The notes under the pieces: generated by a model
What the model was told of the DNA's origin: nothing
What the model saw: only the letters and a program-made list of their open reading frames with translations
Database searches by the model: none
Position numbers and translations under genes: made by a program
Part shown: positions 22,661 to 34,332 of the stretch, piece after piece
Position numbering within the stretch: position 1 is the stretch's first letter
How the letters are laid out: every line of letters starts with the position of its first letter
DNA from: Aurifilum marmelostoma
Taxonomy: Eukaryota > Ascomycota > Sordariomycetes > Diaporthales > Cryphonectriaceae
DNA: 64,000 bases
Direction: 5' to 3'
Assembly: GCA_027559495.1 (NCBI GenBank)
Contig: JAMXSV010000018.1
Span: forward strand, 682,001-746,000

Positions 22661-22740
22661 TCTGGAAAAAGAAGTTAAAATGAGTCTAAAATATTGATCG
22701 GAAGAGGCAATATCAAGTTTCTCATAATCGGCCAGGTCTG

Positions 22741-22925
22741 GGTGCAGGGTACAAGGTACAGGGGGGCTAGAGTATGCTATAGCAGCATGGTTCAGAGGCA
22801 TGGTACAGGGGGTGCACGGGTATACAAGCCTACAGGGTACCATCAGGGCTTGAACGGTTCTCTTCAGGGCCTGGTGTGGATGGGTAACCTACCTACTATG
22901 GTACTACTATGGTACAGGGTGGCAG
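22741..22925. repeat. Degenerate GGTAC(AGG)-rich cluster
   Basis: The words ggtac, gtacagg and tacagggg recur repeatedly over about 185 bases with irregular spacing (for example gggtacaaggtacagggg, then atggtacaggggg, then cagggtaccatcaggg). No fixed period is visible, so this is a word-enriched patch and not a true tandem array. Confidence 0.55.
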
Positions 22926-24387
22926 CTGTACTGGATGCGCCCCCTCCCCCCCCTCCCCCCGGCCCACCCTCCACTACCATGCTACTCAGTACAGCATCCA
23001 GAATATTCCTTTCCACCTGGAATTGCTTCCCCGAGATGACAGGCTGGCCGTTGACGGGTGAAGATGGGGCAATTGCTGCTACACAGAGACGGGAGATTAC
23101 ACAGTAATCGTGTGGTGCGTGCTGCTGTACTATGAAAAGAGTAGGTGTACAAAGAGATTGGCCATCTGCCACTGTGTAGTGCTGCTATGTGACACGGCAC
23201 AACCAGATGAGGAGTGCCCTGGTTTCTTCCCCTGTGATAACCTTTGCCCACCGGGTTTCGCACCCCCCTCCCACAAACGGTCCTCGTCGTCCACCTTATC
23301 TTTTCTCATCACACAGCATGTTTGACCATCTCACATCACAGGGGCAGGAGGGGGTGCGAGTAAGACCTTGGGCACAACAATTCCCATTATTCTGTCCATC
23401 ATACTTAAAACTGAAGACCGTGTCACCCCCCCCCCAAAAAAAAAAAAACAAGGTGTGTTGCACTCCAATGCACACACATACACACGCACACACGCTTTTC
23501 ATGCACCCAACAGGCACACCACACCACCTTCCTCCCCCCTTGCCATGATATCTCAGAGTTCCAACCTGAAGGCCTGGCTTTTCTCCCGATTTGCTGATGT
23601 GGTGCGCCAGGTTGCCCCCTCACCTCCTCCTGCAAGTCTAGGTCTGGTCACCAAAATCTTGTCCCCTTGAATTCTGAGCTGCATGTATGACCATGTCTGT
23701 CCTGGGTGTCAAGGCCTGCATGAACAAGCCAAAAAGAGGATGGGTACTGTAGGTGTACATTCTCCTGTGTGCTCTTGCTCTGAGCCAATCTGTAAGCTGG
23801 AGCTTGGGCGTATCAATCTTCTCCGCGGCACCTCAAGGCTCTGTCTCTGGGGGTTCCTGTCTCTTGCGTCACCCTTCCACACGCGATCCTAGAGATGTCA
23901 GAACATTGCTCTATTTGCTGCTCCACTGTGCTCACATGAGTACCTTCTTCAGACCTTTCAAGTCGTTCTTCAACAAAGAGTCAGGCTCCATGGCTTCTGG
24001 ATATGAGCAAGCTGCTGTCTTCTGCCAGCACAACTGATATCTCATCCTTGGCAGCTTACACCACAGAGTATCAAGATCCAATGGCCTCCTATATACTGGA
24101 CGTTGCGTGGGCACCTCTGAACCTAGTGCTTACTATACAGATGCTTCACCTTCTCATGCGATGGACTTTTTTCCTTCCGGACTATGTGCATCCACCACTG
24201 CAAAATGAAGCCGTTTCCTGATTCTTATGCACATTGGATGGATCAACTTGGCAGGGTCGGAATAGGATACCAGGCACATACAATCGCCTCAGGAAAAAGA
24301 CTAGAAACGTCCTCCTGCATCAACCACACATCCTCTACACTCACATCCGCTCATTGGGCGGCAAACTCGGCAATATCTTGACCCTTC

Positions 24388-25776
24388 ATGGCGCTGACAG
24401 CCCCTCCTTCTCATGTGGCCATCATTGGCGGAGGACTCGCTGTGAGTAGTACCTACTGATTGCATCTCCTGGAGAGCAAATCCCTTCTTTTCTCCTTCTC
24501 TCTCCCTCTCTCTCACTCTCACTTAAGTGTGCCCACGTCCCTAACGTAGCTTTGCAGGGCCTCACCCTCGCACTGGCGCTCCCCGACCTGCAGATCCCAT
24601 GCACCGTCTACGAGGCCGGTCCGAGAGTTACGACCAGGGCGGTGGTGTGATGCTCTCTCTCCCAACGCCCTGCGGGTTCTCGACAGCGTTGGTGTCTACA
24701 AGCGCGTTCGCGACAGGTCGCTGCAGTTTGACGTGCTCACCTTCAAGGACGGCCAGGACCAGACCACCGACCTGTACTACTTTGGCTCCGAGGAGCTGTA
24801 CAGCTACCAGGCCATCAGGATCATGCGCAGGGAGCTCCTGAGCAGGATGCACGCCATGCTGCAGGAGCGCCAGATCCCTATCCGCTACAACAGCAGGCTC
24901 GTCGCCATCACCTCGGACGGCCCAGACGGGGTGCACTTCACCCTGGCGGATGGCGAGACCGGCTCGGCTCCCCTCCTCATCGGGGCAGACGGCATCCACT
25001 CCACCGTGCGCAAGACTTTCCTGCCCGAGGTGAACCCGATCTATGCTGGCTTCATGGGTATCAACAGCGTGGTCCAGCGATCTGACCTGCGCATCCTCGA
25101 GGGCTATCAGCTGCCCGCAACTGTGATGGCCAAGCCTGGCGCGTTCCTGCTCGTCCCCCAGAAGCCGGACGGGTCGGAGCTCTTTGTCGGGTCGCAGCGG
25201 CGGTTTGCAGAGCTGGACGCCGCGGGCTGGGAGGCCCTGCGAGGTGACAAGCAGGGGCTCTTCGATATGCTGCAGGAGAACAAGGCCGACTGGCCCGACG
25301 TGGTGCAGTCAGCCTTGGAGGCGATGCCGGTGGACCGCATGGGCTTCTGGGCCTTCTACGGCATCCCGCCCCTGCCGGCATGGTCGTCCGAGTCTAAAAG
25401 GGTTATCCTCGTGGGCGACGCAGCGCACGCCATCCCCCCGACCGCGGGCCAGAGTGCCAACCAGGCCTTTGAGGACGTGCGCGCCCTGGCCACGCTCCTG
25501 TCCAGGCTCTCGCCCGAGGTGACGCTCGACAGGGCCGTAGAGAGGTGGCAGAGCTACCGCCAGGACCGGGTCAAGAAGGTGCTCGGCCTTACGCAGCAGA
25601 TGAACGCCAAGCGGCTTCCAGAGGCTGAGCGGGCCAAGATGCCGCCGGGGGCCATCTGGGCGGACCAGTCGCTCACCCGGGGAGATGGCGGGGAGCTGCG
25701 CTGGCTGTATGATCCGGATCTGGCGCGTGAGGCTGAGAAGTGGGTTGAGGAGATTAAACAGGCTGCACACTCTTGA
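24388..25776 (+). CDS. FAD-dependent monooxygenase (salicylate hydroxylase-like), with two apparent frameshifts
   Basis: Exon 1 (24388-24441) encodes MALTAPPSHVAIIGGGLA and exon 2 starts at 24558. The Rossmann GxGxxG motif (IGGGLAGLTLA) spans the splice. Later come the GADGIHSTVR motif and the second FAD-binding block GDAAHAIPPTAGQSANQAFED. The C-terminal helices look complete. Between 24616 and 24663 the frame changes twice, and a literal reading hits TGA at about 24648. YEA continues as SESYDQGGGVMLS one frame over, then as PNALRVLD in the third frame. One missing C in the run at 24616-24617 and a second small indel at 24653-24663 explain this and give about 424 residues, the usual size. 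The family hydroxylates aromatic substrates with NAD(P)H and O2, often in catabolism or secondary metabolism; the substrate is unknown. Either a sequence error or a recent pseudogene is possible. Confidence 0.83.
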
Positions 25777-27004
25777 ACACCGAGGTCATGGTCTGCTAGA
25801 AGCTTCAGATAAAGGTGGTCAAATGTGCAGTCTGATATCCCACAGAACTTGTCCCCCATTGTGCTTGCAACTTTACTGGTGACGACGGCTGTAGGAGAGG
25901 TCAAGCTTATGGGAGGTTCAGGGCAGTCCCCGACAGCCCCGTGGCCATGTCGTCCCAGCTATGGCTAACTACTGTCATGGAGGGAAAGTGATCAACCAGA
26001 TGCCCCTCCATGTTGGTCTGCTGCCTATGTACATGACTACTGGGCTATAGTTACCAAGGCATTGCAGACATATTGCAGACAGCAAAGCATTTCGTGTCTC
26101 GAAACTAAAGCAGTGGCCTGAGGTAGCAAACTCCAGGTTCAATGTCTATAGCCAGTATCTAAGGAATGGTCCGTTCCTAGTTTAAGCCAACAATCTGACT
26201 ACATAGAATGCCGCAGACCAATGATTTTTTACACTATCCATACTCAGGCGTAGGTAGCCACCTGGTAATCATGGACGATGCAGACAGAAGATTTCTATTG
26301 GAGGCTGACAAACAGCTGTAATCTTTTCAAAAGACCGTGCAGTGATCTATCAAACACTGTATATTCTCCAATCACAACCCTCTTATCAAGAACACAACAA
26401 CATCTGTCATTATGCATCCAAGCATTGTCAGCTCTGAATACTTTGGAGCTGGTCTTTGCACTTCGCATAATTACTGCAAATTTGCATTATCTCTTTGACC
26501 AACTCTATTGTCTGGAAGCTGAGAGGCTTGAGCGTAGGGAAGGAAGATGGAGGAAGGGCAAGGGAAAGAAGGCGGGGGAGACAGGTAGGAGGAAAGAAAT
26601 AGATGGGACGAACTCAGCTTTCAGGATATCAACACAGTAATAACATTGAGACCCAAGCACCTCACTGAGGCAGGTGATAGGTCAGGCTGCCAGCTGAATT
26701 CACTTATAGCATCGCGTTCTCCTGGACACAACAATGCTATCGAAATATTCCACCTTCCACAAATAATACGACAAGCTGGATCCTCGACACGATGCCAACT
26801 GCACAACACGCTGACATTCTGCAACAAACTTGATCTTCATGTTTTGACCTCCTCAACCATTTCATCTCCTTTCACAGCTCCTCAATCAAGTCAAAGCCTG
26901 CGCGCTGCTGCTTAACGCTTCAGAGAAGCCCTGTTCCACAACACAGTCTGGACCTCCCATGTCAACCCGAGAAGTCGCCTCCTTGGAGCTGATCATCACA
27001 AACA
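25777..27004. other. Intergenic region, AT-richer
   Basis: About 1.2 kb with no supported gene. The composition is AT-rich compared with the neighbouring exons, and the short frames lack domains. The last part may hold leader or upstream exon sequence of the MIF4G gene. Confidence 0.5.
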
Positions 27005-28421
27005 ATGATAGTCTGTACAAAACTCCAGGACGCCATGTCCGAGTGCTGTGACCTTCATCAATTTTACCTGGCCAAAATCTTTTCACCACCTACTCTTTTT
27101 ACAGCAGCCAGAGAGCTTATGACAGCCCTGGCCGACGCAGAGTACTACATGGCCAGCTCTGGACAGGATCTCTTGCACCTGCAGCACCCAGGCTGCCTCA
27201 GACTCGAAAAGTCTGCCACGACATTCGACGCTATTGCTTGCGGCATCTCCAACTTGACGGAGAGCCTCAGGTTCTTCAAGGCCGAGGGGTTCCGGCGTTT
27301 GATCTCACAGCAGACGGGTGACGCCCACATATTCCAAGGCGCCATCGACCGGCCAGCCCTCACCGATATACTCAAGAGCATCAGCGACGGGATCTCTCGG
27401 TGGGTGCAATGCGTCAAGGCCAAAAACACATACCAACTGGACGAGACAGAAGCCCTGCTGCATCAGGATGCTCGCAGGATCGTGTCCAACGCCCGCAGGA
27501 TCCTAGAGGCTGCCGTCGCCGGCGCACCCTTGGGCTCGCCGCCCCGAGACTTTGAGAGAACGGTCAAACTTCGTCCCTCCCTTTTCCGTGTATCCGTCCC
27601 CCCCAAGTCACACCTCCAGCTTCTTGGCCCGCCCAGCCGATTTTTCCCAGGTTCTGTCACGACAGCCCAAGCCGCCCAGTGAAGAAGTGAAGCTTCTGGC
27701 CGAACTCTCTGTTTACAACCTCGACAGCACCTCTCTCGACCTCGTCAAGCGCTTTGAGCGCATGCCCAACAAGGACGGCGACGGCAAGATCCTGCGGCGC
27801 ATCCTCGAGCTCGTCGCCCACGAGGCCTATCTCGCGCACCCTTCACGCATCGGCGTTTTTGCACGCCTGTGCCAGAGGCTTTACCGAGACTGCGAAGAAT
27901 ACTCAATCCTCATGGGGAACGGGGAGGTGATGAACGGACCCGAGTTTGTCATGCAGCGTCTGTCGCAGGACTGTGACAGGACCATGCAATCAGTCCAAAA
28001 TTGCGAATGCCACCTCGACCTCTGTCTCTGCTGGCTCCGTTTCGTCGGCGAGCTCCACGAGCTCGACATGCTCGCCGACCAGACCGTGTTCCGGTGTATC
28101 GAGGGCTTCGTCAACTGGCACAACCACTTTGTGCCCCCCAGCCTCCACCAGATCGCGTGCCTCTACAAGCTGCTGCGGCTCACGGGGCGCAAGCTGGACG
28201 CCACCGAGGACGGCAGCGAGGCGCTCGACAGATACTTCTCGCAGATCGAGACTCTCTCCGTGTGGCGGAAGCTGCTGCCTGCGGCGACCTCTGTCCTGCA
28301 GCAGTTGATCTTCATGAGAAAGAACGACTGGAGCAGAGGCAGCGCGCTGAGCGAACCCGATGAGGGTTTGAACGACATTATTACGGGGATCGACCTAGGC
28401 GCAACCTCGACGGTCGATTAA
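27005..28421 (+). CDS. MIF4G-domain (eIF4G-like) protein
   Basis: Two exons, 27005-27589 and 27651-28421, are separated by a 61-base intron (gtatcc donor, tttttcccag acceptor), giving 451 residues. The second exon resembles the middle domain of eIF4G: KLLAELSVYNLDSTSLDLVK, then the DGDGKILRRILELV helix, FARLCQRLY, a GELHELDML helix pair and CLYKLLRLTGRKLD close to the usual LCKLLTTVGKLLD. Family knowledge: this HEAT-type domain binds eIF4A or RNA in translation and decay factors. The N-terminal 190 residues are helical with no motif I know, and no eIF4E-binding YxxxxL site is evident. It is therefore a short eIF4G-like protein, not eIF4G itself. The exact start is uncertain; an internal ATG at 27119 or an upstream exon is possible. 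Confidence 0.72.
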
Positions 28422-29090
28422 GCATGGTTTGTCTGGAGTGCCTCGCGAAGGCCGTGGCGGTGTCTGCAGGAATGCATCTAGGGGCAAGTCTGAGGAAGGT
28501 CAGAGTCAGGAGGACTAGACTTCCGAGAATCCGGCTGTGGGTGAGGACTTGGGAGGGAAAATAGAGGATGGCGATGCCATTGACCCATCAAGTTAATCAC
28601 ACACAACAGCAGTTTCGAAGATCGATCGTCCTCAGACATTGGGTTCCTGAATAATACGCGAGAAGATTGGTACACTGCTGTAGACCCAACACAGGGTTAG
28701 GGTTTTCTCCCCAACCACGCACTGCAGGTGCCACTCCAGCGCCTTCCCCTCCAAGCAATTACACCCTGCCACTTCAAGAATTAAAAAGGCAGTCGTGGAA
28801 TAACTTCTTTTCTTTACCCATCGTAGGAATCTTTCTACCATCTCGATCAATTGCATTGACTGAGAAGTCCCAAAATGTCGCTGCTGAATCAAGAGACAAA
28901 ATTTCCCTCAATGATTCCTCATCAGTGGCTCCGATACAGGAGCGAGGAGCCTTTCAAATCTAACCTAAACACTGAAGAATGAATCAACACAGCCGTGACC
29001 TTCAACACACGGCCTGATAGAGTTCTCGCCATTCCCCCATACTTGTTTTCCTCTTCTTTTGCGACTGGAGGATCTCTATAGCCTGTGAAT
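28422..29090. other. Intergenic region
   Basis: About 0.67 kb between two plus-strand genes. It holds 3' sequence of the MIF4G gene and promoter sequence of the decarboxylase. Nothing else is supported. Confidence 0.5.
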
Positions 29091-30736
29091 ATGGACAAGG
29101 ACACCTCTACAGTCGGCAGGTCATCGCTTAACAGGGCCAGTGAAGCCTCCGAGGTGAGAATTTTGAGCCGTCCATAGCGACAATCTGACCTATGGCCGCG
29201 TTCAAGAAACTGACACACTCACAGCTTATCGATGCCGTCAAGGACTTGATTATTCCCTTCATACAACGTGCCGATGATGACGTGAACGTCCGCGCCTCTG
29301 GTGGCGCAAGAAGCACAACGTCCTCTTCCTCCAACGCGCTCATACAAGGCGACCTCCTCCCGCCGTCCGTCCTGCACGCCCACCTGTCCACCCTCCTGCC
29401 CACCACGGGCCAGGGCTCAGGGAGAGAAGGTCTGCTCAAGGCCATCGCAGAGGTCCTACACAACAGCGTCAACACCTGGGACCAGGGCTTCCTCGACAAG
29501 CTGTACTCGTCCACCACCCCCGTCGGCCTTGTCACCGAGCTGCTCCTCGCTACCCTCAACACAAACGTGCACGTCTACTCCGTCTCGCCCGCCCTCAGTG
29601 TCATCGAGAAGCACACGGCAGGGTCTCTTGCCCGCATGTTCGGCTTCGACGGGCCCTACGCGGGAGGCGTCACCGTTGCCGGCGGAAGTGCCTCCAACCT
29701 GACGTCTCTGATCATCGCGCGCAGCCACCTCTACCCGGAAACCAAGACGCAGGGCAATGCAGGCCATAAGTTTGCCCTCTTCACCAGCCAGCACGGCCAT
29801 TATTCAGTCGAGAAGGCCGCCATGATCGCCGGCATCGGCAAGTCCAACGTCCGTCTCGTTCCCGTCGACGCCGCCGGCCGCATGGACCCCTCCGCCCTGT
29901 CCGCCCTCATCGCCACAGCCAGAGCGGAAGGTCTGACCCCGCTCTACGTCAATGCCACGGCTGGCACCACCGTGCTGGGCTCCTACGACCCCCTGGCCGA
30001 TATCAGCGCAGTGTGCCGCCGCGAGCGCGTCTGGATGCATGTCGACGCCTCCTGGGGCGGGCCCGTCGTCTTCTCCTCCCGCCACGGCCCTAGCAGGATT
30101 CGCGGCGCAGAGCTGGCCGACAGCGTCACCGTCAACCCGCACAAGATGCTTAATGCCCCCGTGACCTGCTCCTTCCTCCTTGGGCCGGACATGCGCGTCT
30201 TCCACGCCGCCAACAGGACAGACGCGCCCTATCTCTTCCACGGGGACGCAGACGGTGGCGACGGCGACGGCGGCGAGACCACCTGGGACCTGGCCGACCT
30301 CACGCTGCAGTGCGGGCGGAGGGGCGACGCGCTCAAGCTGGCCCTGGCGTGGGTCTACCACGGCCCCGCGGGCTTCGAGGCCCAGGTCGACGGGGCCTTT
30401 GAGGTGGCTGCGCTCCTCGCCGCCGAAATCGAGAGGAGGGCTGACTTCACCCTTGTGGGTGAGAACCCGCCCTCGTGCTTGCAGGTGTGCTTCTATCACC
30501 GGTATAACGCCGACGAGGCCAGCATCAATACCAAGAGGACGGTGGAGATGGTCAAGAGGCTCTGCGGTCGGGGGTTCATGGTGGACTATGCGAGCTTCCC
30601 TGGAGATTTCAAGGGCAGGGGCGGGCGAGTGTGGCAGGGAAGTTTCTTCAGGGTGGTGGTGAATATCCAGACGAGGAAGGAAACAGTTGTAGGGCTTGTG
30701 AAGGCGCTCGAAGAGGTTGGCGACGAGGTGGAGTAG
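29091..30736 (+). CDS. Group II pyridoxal-phosphate decarboxylase (glutamate/cysteine-sulfinate decarboxylase-like)
   Basis: Exon 1 is 29091-29153 and exon 2 is 29225-30736, giving 524 residues. The large PLP domain shows GGVTVAGGSASNLTSL (phosphate-binding region), FTSQHGHYSVEKAA (the His that stacks on the cofactor), the HVDASWGG aspartate that contacts the pyridine nitrogen, and TVNPHKMLNAPVTCS with the Schiff-base lysine in the NPHK signature. Length and the C-terminal small domain are complete. Motif style points to the animal GAD/CSAD branch of group II and not to the bacterial/yeast Gad1 type. The reaction would be decarboxylation of an acidic amino acid to GABA, beta-alanine or hypotaurine; substrate choice cannot be read from the sequence. 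No targeting signal is evident, so a cytosolic enzyme is likely. The neighbouring MIF4G gene is functionally unrelated. Confidence 0.88.
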
Positions 30737-31071
30737 AAGCTGAGGCCACTGGCCGACTGATGAAGGAATGAAATAGTTGGGTATAATCATCAGAAATATT
30801 AGAGATGTCCGTCTTCTCAAGAAGTTCGATAGAAGTGTCAAGAAATCCAGATTTCGATTTCATCTTTGAGGCTTGACCACGCATAAACACGCCAGATCGG
30901 CATATCTTCCAAAAATTCATATCAAAGGCCTGCTCACTGCAGCACCTGAACAATTACCAGAACCCTCGCCCGAGACGCCCAACCCAATACTGACAATCAT
31001 CAAATCCGTGCAATAAACGCGACATAGACACCCAGGACTTGACAAGACCCAAGAAGAAACGCCCGCCCGCC
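30737..31071. other. Convergent intergenic region, decarboxylase / msh2
   Basis: A 335-base spacer holding the 3' ends of two convergent genes. No other feature is seen. Confidence 0.55.
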
Positions 31072-33907
31072 TTACACTGTCAAGAACCGGCTGCTCGTCA
31101 AGCGTGCATCCGCCTTGACCAGCTCCCTCAACCTGGCCACCATCTCGTCCTTGGACATGAACCCGCCCTTGACCTGCTCTCGCCACTGCACCAACACGTT
31201 CTTCAGCAGCGCACTGCACTCTTCCACCTCCTGCTTGCTGTAGCCTGCCGCCGGTCCCGCGGCGGCCCCTTCTTCATGTTTCGTCGTAAAGTCCTCGAGC
31301 TCGTCGGCCTTCCTCTTCGCCATGCGAACCACCTTGTCGGGGAAGCCAACCAGCTCGGCGACGTGGATGCCAAAGCTCTGGTCGCAGATGCCCGGCTCTA
31401 CCTTGTACAGCAGTGTCACCTCCCTCTTGCTCTCCTGGGCCTTGTTCGTGCCGCCTATGTGCGCCGTCACGTGCAGGTTCCGCACCTGAGGGTAAATATC
31501 GGCCAGCGCCGTCAGCTCGTGAAAGTGCGTGGCGAACATGGCGAAACAGCCAATCTCCTTGACAATATGCTCAGAGATGGCCCACGCGAGCCCAAAGCCA
31601 TCGTACGTCGACGTGCCGCGGCCCAGCTCGTCGATGATGATCAGCGACTCAGCCGTCGCCGACTTGAGGATGTTGGCCGTCTCGAGCATCTCGGCCATGA
31701 AGGTGGAAACACCCTTGAGCTGGGAGTCGGATGCGCCCACCCGCGCGAGGATGGAGTCGAAGATGGTCAGCTCCGCCTCGCTGCACGGCACAAAACAACC
31801 GACCTGCGCCATGAGGGCAATGACGCCGATCTGCCGAATATAAGTCGACTTGCCGCCCATGTTGGGGCCTGTGATGATGAGGAAGGAGGATGTATCCCGA
31901 GTGAGCTCGACGTCGTTGGTGATAAACTGCACGTCATCTTGCATCTCCATACAGGGGTGGCGGGCTTCCTTGAGATTGGTGCGACCCTGACCCCTCGGGT
32001 GAATGGTTGGGCGAACGTAGGAGATAGGCGCATGCGCGGAGCAGTGAGCAAAAGAGACGATGACATCCAAGTGGGCGAGGACGCCAGCCAGCTTCTCGAG
32101 CACGGGGCAGTAGGACGCTGCCACGCTGACCACCTCGTTGACCAAGCCGTTCTGCGTGCGGGTGTAGTTGGAATTGAGCTGGTCAAACTCGCGCCGATAA
32201 TCTAGGAGCTTGTTGGTGGTGAAGTAGACGCCGTTCTTCTGCGTCGAGCACTCCTTGTACTCCTTTCTGTTGCGGATACACCCCGCCTCTGCCCGTGTCA
32301 GGCGCATGCACCACCCGTGTACTTTGTGGTTCTCGAGGAAGATCTTCTTCTCCCTCTCCTGGCCGAGGTCGCTAGCCGCGTCGGAATACTCCCTGTCCAT
32401 ATCCACCCGGAGACGATCGAGCTTCTTCCTGATGATCCGCAGGCCATCATCAAACTCGGCCTTGATCACAAATTCGTGGTTGTCCATGGCCTCCAGATCC
32501 ACGGTCGTCTCCACCATGTCCTGAAGTTTGACAAGGCTGTTGGACAGCTCACGGAGCTTGGTGGTATAAGCAGCGTCCAGAGGATCGCGGTAGGCCTCGT
32601 CCATCACACCCTCAAACGTACCGACAAGACCTGGCAGTCGGATGACAGCCTGGTACGCCCGGACGACATCTTCCAAGTTGGCCTTGTTGCGCTGGAACTT
32701 CTTGGACAGTCGGTAGAGATCGGGTATGGATTTCAGATGTTCCTCTTGCATAATCTGCCGGAGCTCAGTGTCATTGACGAAGGCCTCGACCAGCTGCTGA
32801 CGCTTCTCGATCTCGTCCTTGTCCATGAGAGGCTGCTTCAACCACTGAGACAGGAGACGGCTGCCCACAGGCGTCTTGCAGTGGTTCAAGAGGCCGTACA
32901 AACTCATGGTCTTTGCGCCGTCCCGAGCCCCGGGCATCAGATTCAAGGCCTTCAGGGCGGCAGCATCCAGCTTCATGAACTGCGACAGGTCGTGCTGATA
33001 GAGCTGGTATTGGCCGAAGTTGGCAGGGTCCTGAAGGACGCCGAGATACTTGACCAGGGCCGCCGCCGACCCCATTGCCAGTTTCAGATCCGTCTGTGGC
33101 AGCATGGAAGCAGAGCGCTCGTCCTTCAGCAGCCTCGCCAGGTCCTGTTCAATGTCCTTGGTGCCGAAATCTGCCGTTGGTCGTTCTGACATGGCTACGC
33201 CGCAGTTGTTGATGATCTGCTTCAGCTTGGCCAGTTCTGGGTCCTTGTCCTTGTCGGCCTTGTCAAATTGTATCAAGCACTCCTTGATACCAAGCTGAAT
33301 CAGAAGAGCCTCGAAGTTGGAGTATAGGTCATTGTCGAGGAACTCGCTGACGCCAAGCTCTCGCACACTGGCATCAGCAAAGCAGACGCCGACACTTCTT
33401 GCTTCGGACGCCTTTGTAGAGAGCTTGATGGCCATGATCATAGGGGCGCCGTCGAACTGTCCTCCCAGCTCCTCCTCGACATCTTGTAGGTTGCCAGGCG
33501 AAGCCTGCTTGATAATCTTCCAGTGCATGCGGCCTCCAGCGGAAGCGTATATCTCGACGCGCCTGCCCAGCTTGAACAAGGCCTCTCGCAGGAACTGGCG
33601 GAAGACGGTGACGGTCATGGTCACGGAGGGTAGGCCGGTGTGGTCATTTTTGCCCAGCTGGCGGACCACGGAGGTCGTCTTGTACACAGTCCGAGCAATG
33701 AAGTTGGCATCCTCTCCATGTGCGGTATACCAGTCTCCTCGGTCAAATATGCGGACTGTCTCATCGTCGCGGGTCGGAAGGCCCTTGAAGAAGCGAATGA
33801 AGCCGTGTTCATCGTCAACCTGGACCCCGGCGAGTGTTAGAGAGGGATTCAATCTCTGGAGAGGCAACAAGAGACATACGAACCTTTAATTCTGGTCGGG
33901 AAGACAT
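31072..33907 (-). CDS. msh2: DNA mismatch repair ATPase MSH2
   Basis: Two minus-strand exons: a tiny first exon, 33907-33884, encoding MSSRPELK, and 33819-31072, joined across a 64-base intron with a gttcgt donor; 923 residues. All MutS domains are in order: the N-terminal MutS-I domain (VDDEHGFIRFF start), connector, core/lever (GLLNHCKTPVGSRLLSQWLKQP), clamp, and an ATPase with Walker A GPNMGGKST near residue 660, Walker B DELGRGTSTYDGFGLAWA and the ATHFHEL switch. The MutS-I domain has no Phe-x-Glu mismatch wedge, as expected for MSH2. Role: partner of MSH6 and MSH3 in recognising mispairs and loops in the nucleus. It is head-to-head with trm10 across 425 bases, so the two may share promoter elements. 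Confidence 0.97.
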
Positions 33908-34332
33908 GACGGGCTATGATTCGCGGCAGAGATAAGAATGCAAACAGCAGATCAGGCCGACTACCGTACCAGACGAAGATTGGGAGGTCTCGTGCAGGTT
34001 GGTTGTTGGGAAGACGCCCAGGTCGACGAGGAAACGCGTGTGACGTGAACAATTTAGCAGGGAGACGCGACTTGATCAGGGGTCCCCAGCAGCCCGTCCC
34101 GTTCTAAGAGACGCGGGCACGGTGGGGTGGTACAGCAGTCGACGCGCTGAAGCCGAGACCGGCCCGCGCCTTTGAGCTTCTGAAAAAGTTCCAATTGAGC
34201 CCCACGCCTTGCTATCCTGCCGCGACTTGTGATTGTCTCACCAAAAAAAAAAGAAAAGAAAGTCACCGCCTCATTGTTGCGCTTCCTGCTCCCCATCCCA
34301 TTCGGTGGATACCACCATATTTTCATGGCAAC
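33908..34332. promoter_or_regulatory. Bidirectional promoter region, msh2 / trm10
   Basis: The 425 bases between two divergently transcribed housekeeping start codons. No TATA box is placed for either gene. An A-rich tract (34243-34262) lies about 80 bases before trm10. The shared-promoter role is inferred from position. Confidence 0.5.

Larger units (their letters stand above)
21594..24387. other. Long gene-free spacer with microsatellites
   Basis: About 2.8 kb. The first few hundred bases are the promoter and leader of the Ras-like gene and may include an upstream exon. Further on lie a CAG repeat, a T/C-rich stretch and a GGTAC-rich degenerate patch. Short open frames exist, but none has motifs or splice continuity that I can defend. 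Confidence 0.45.

Noticed and set aside
27590..27650. Possible frameshift at the seven-C run in the MIF4G gene
   Set aside because: A 61-base intron with a gtatcc donor and a strong tttttcccag acceptor joins the two frames in phase, so no sequence error is needed.
24388..30736. Secondary-metabolite cluster of FAD monooxygenase, decarboxylase and DUF1772 protein
   Set aside because: No synthase, transporter or pathway regulator lies nearby, the DUF1772 gene is 25 kb away, and unrelated genes intervene.
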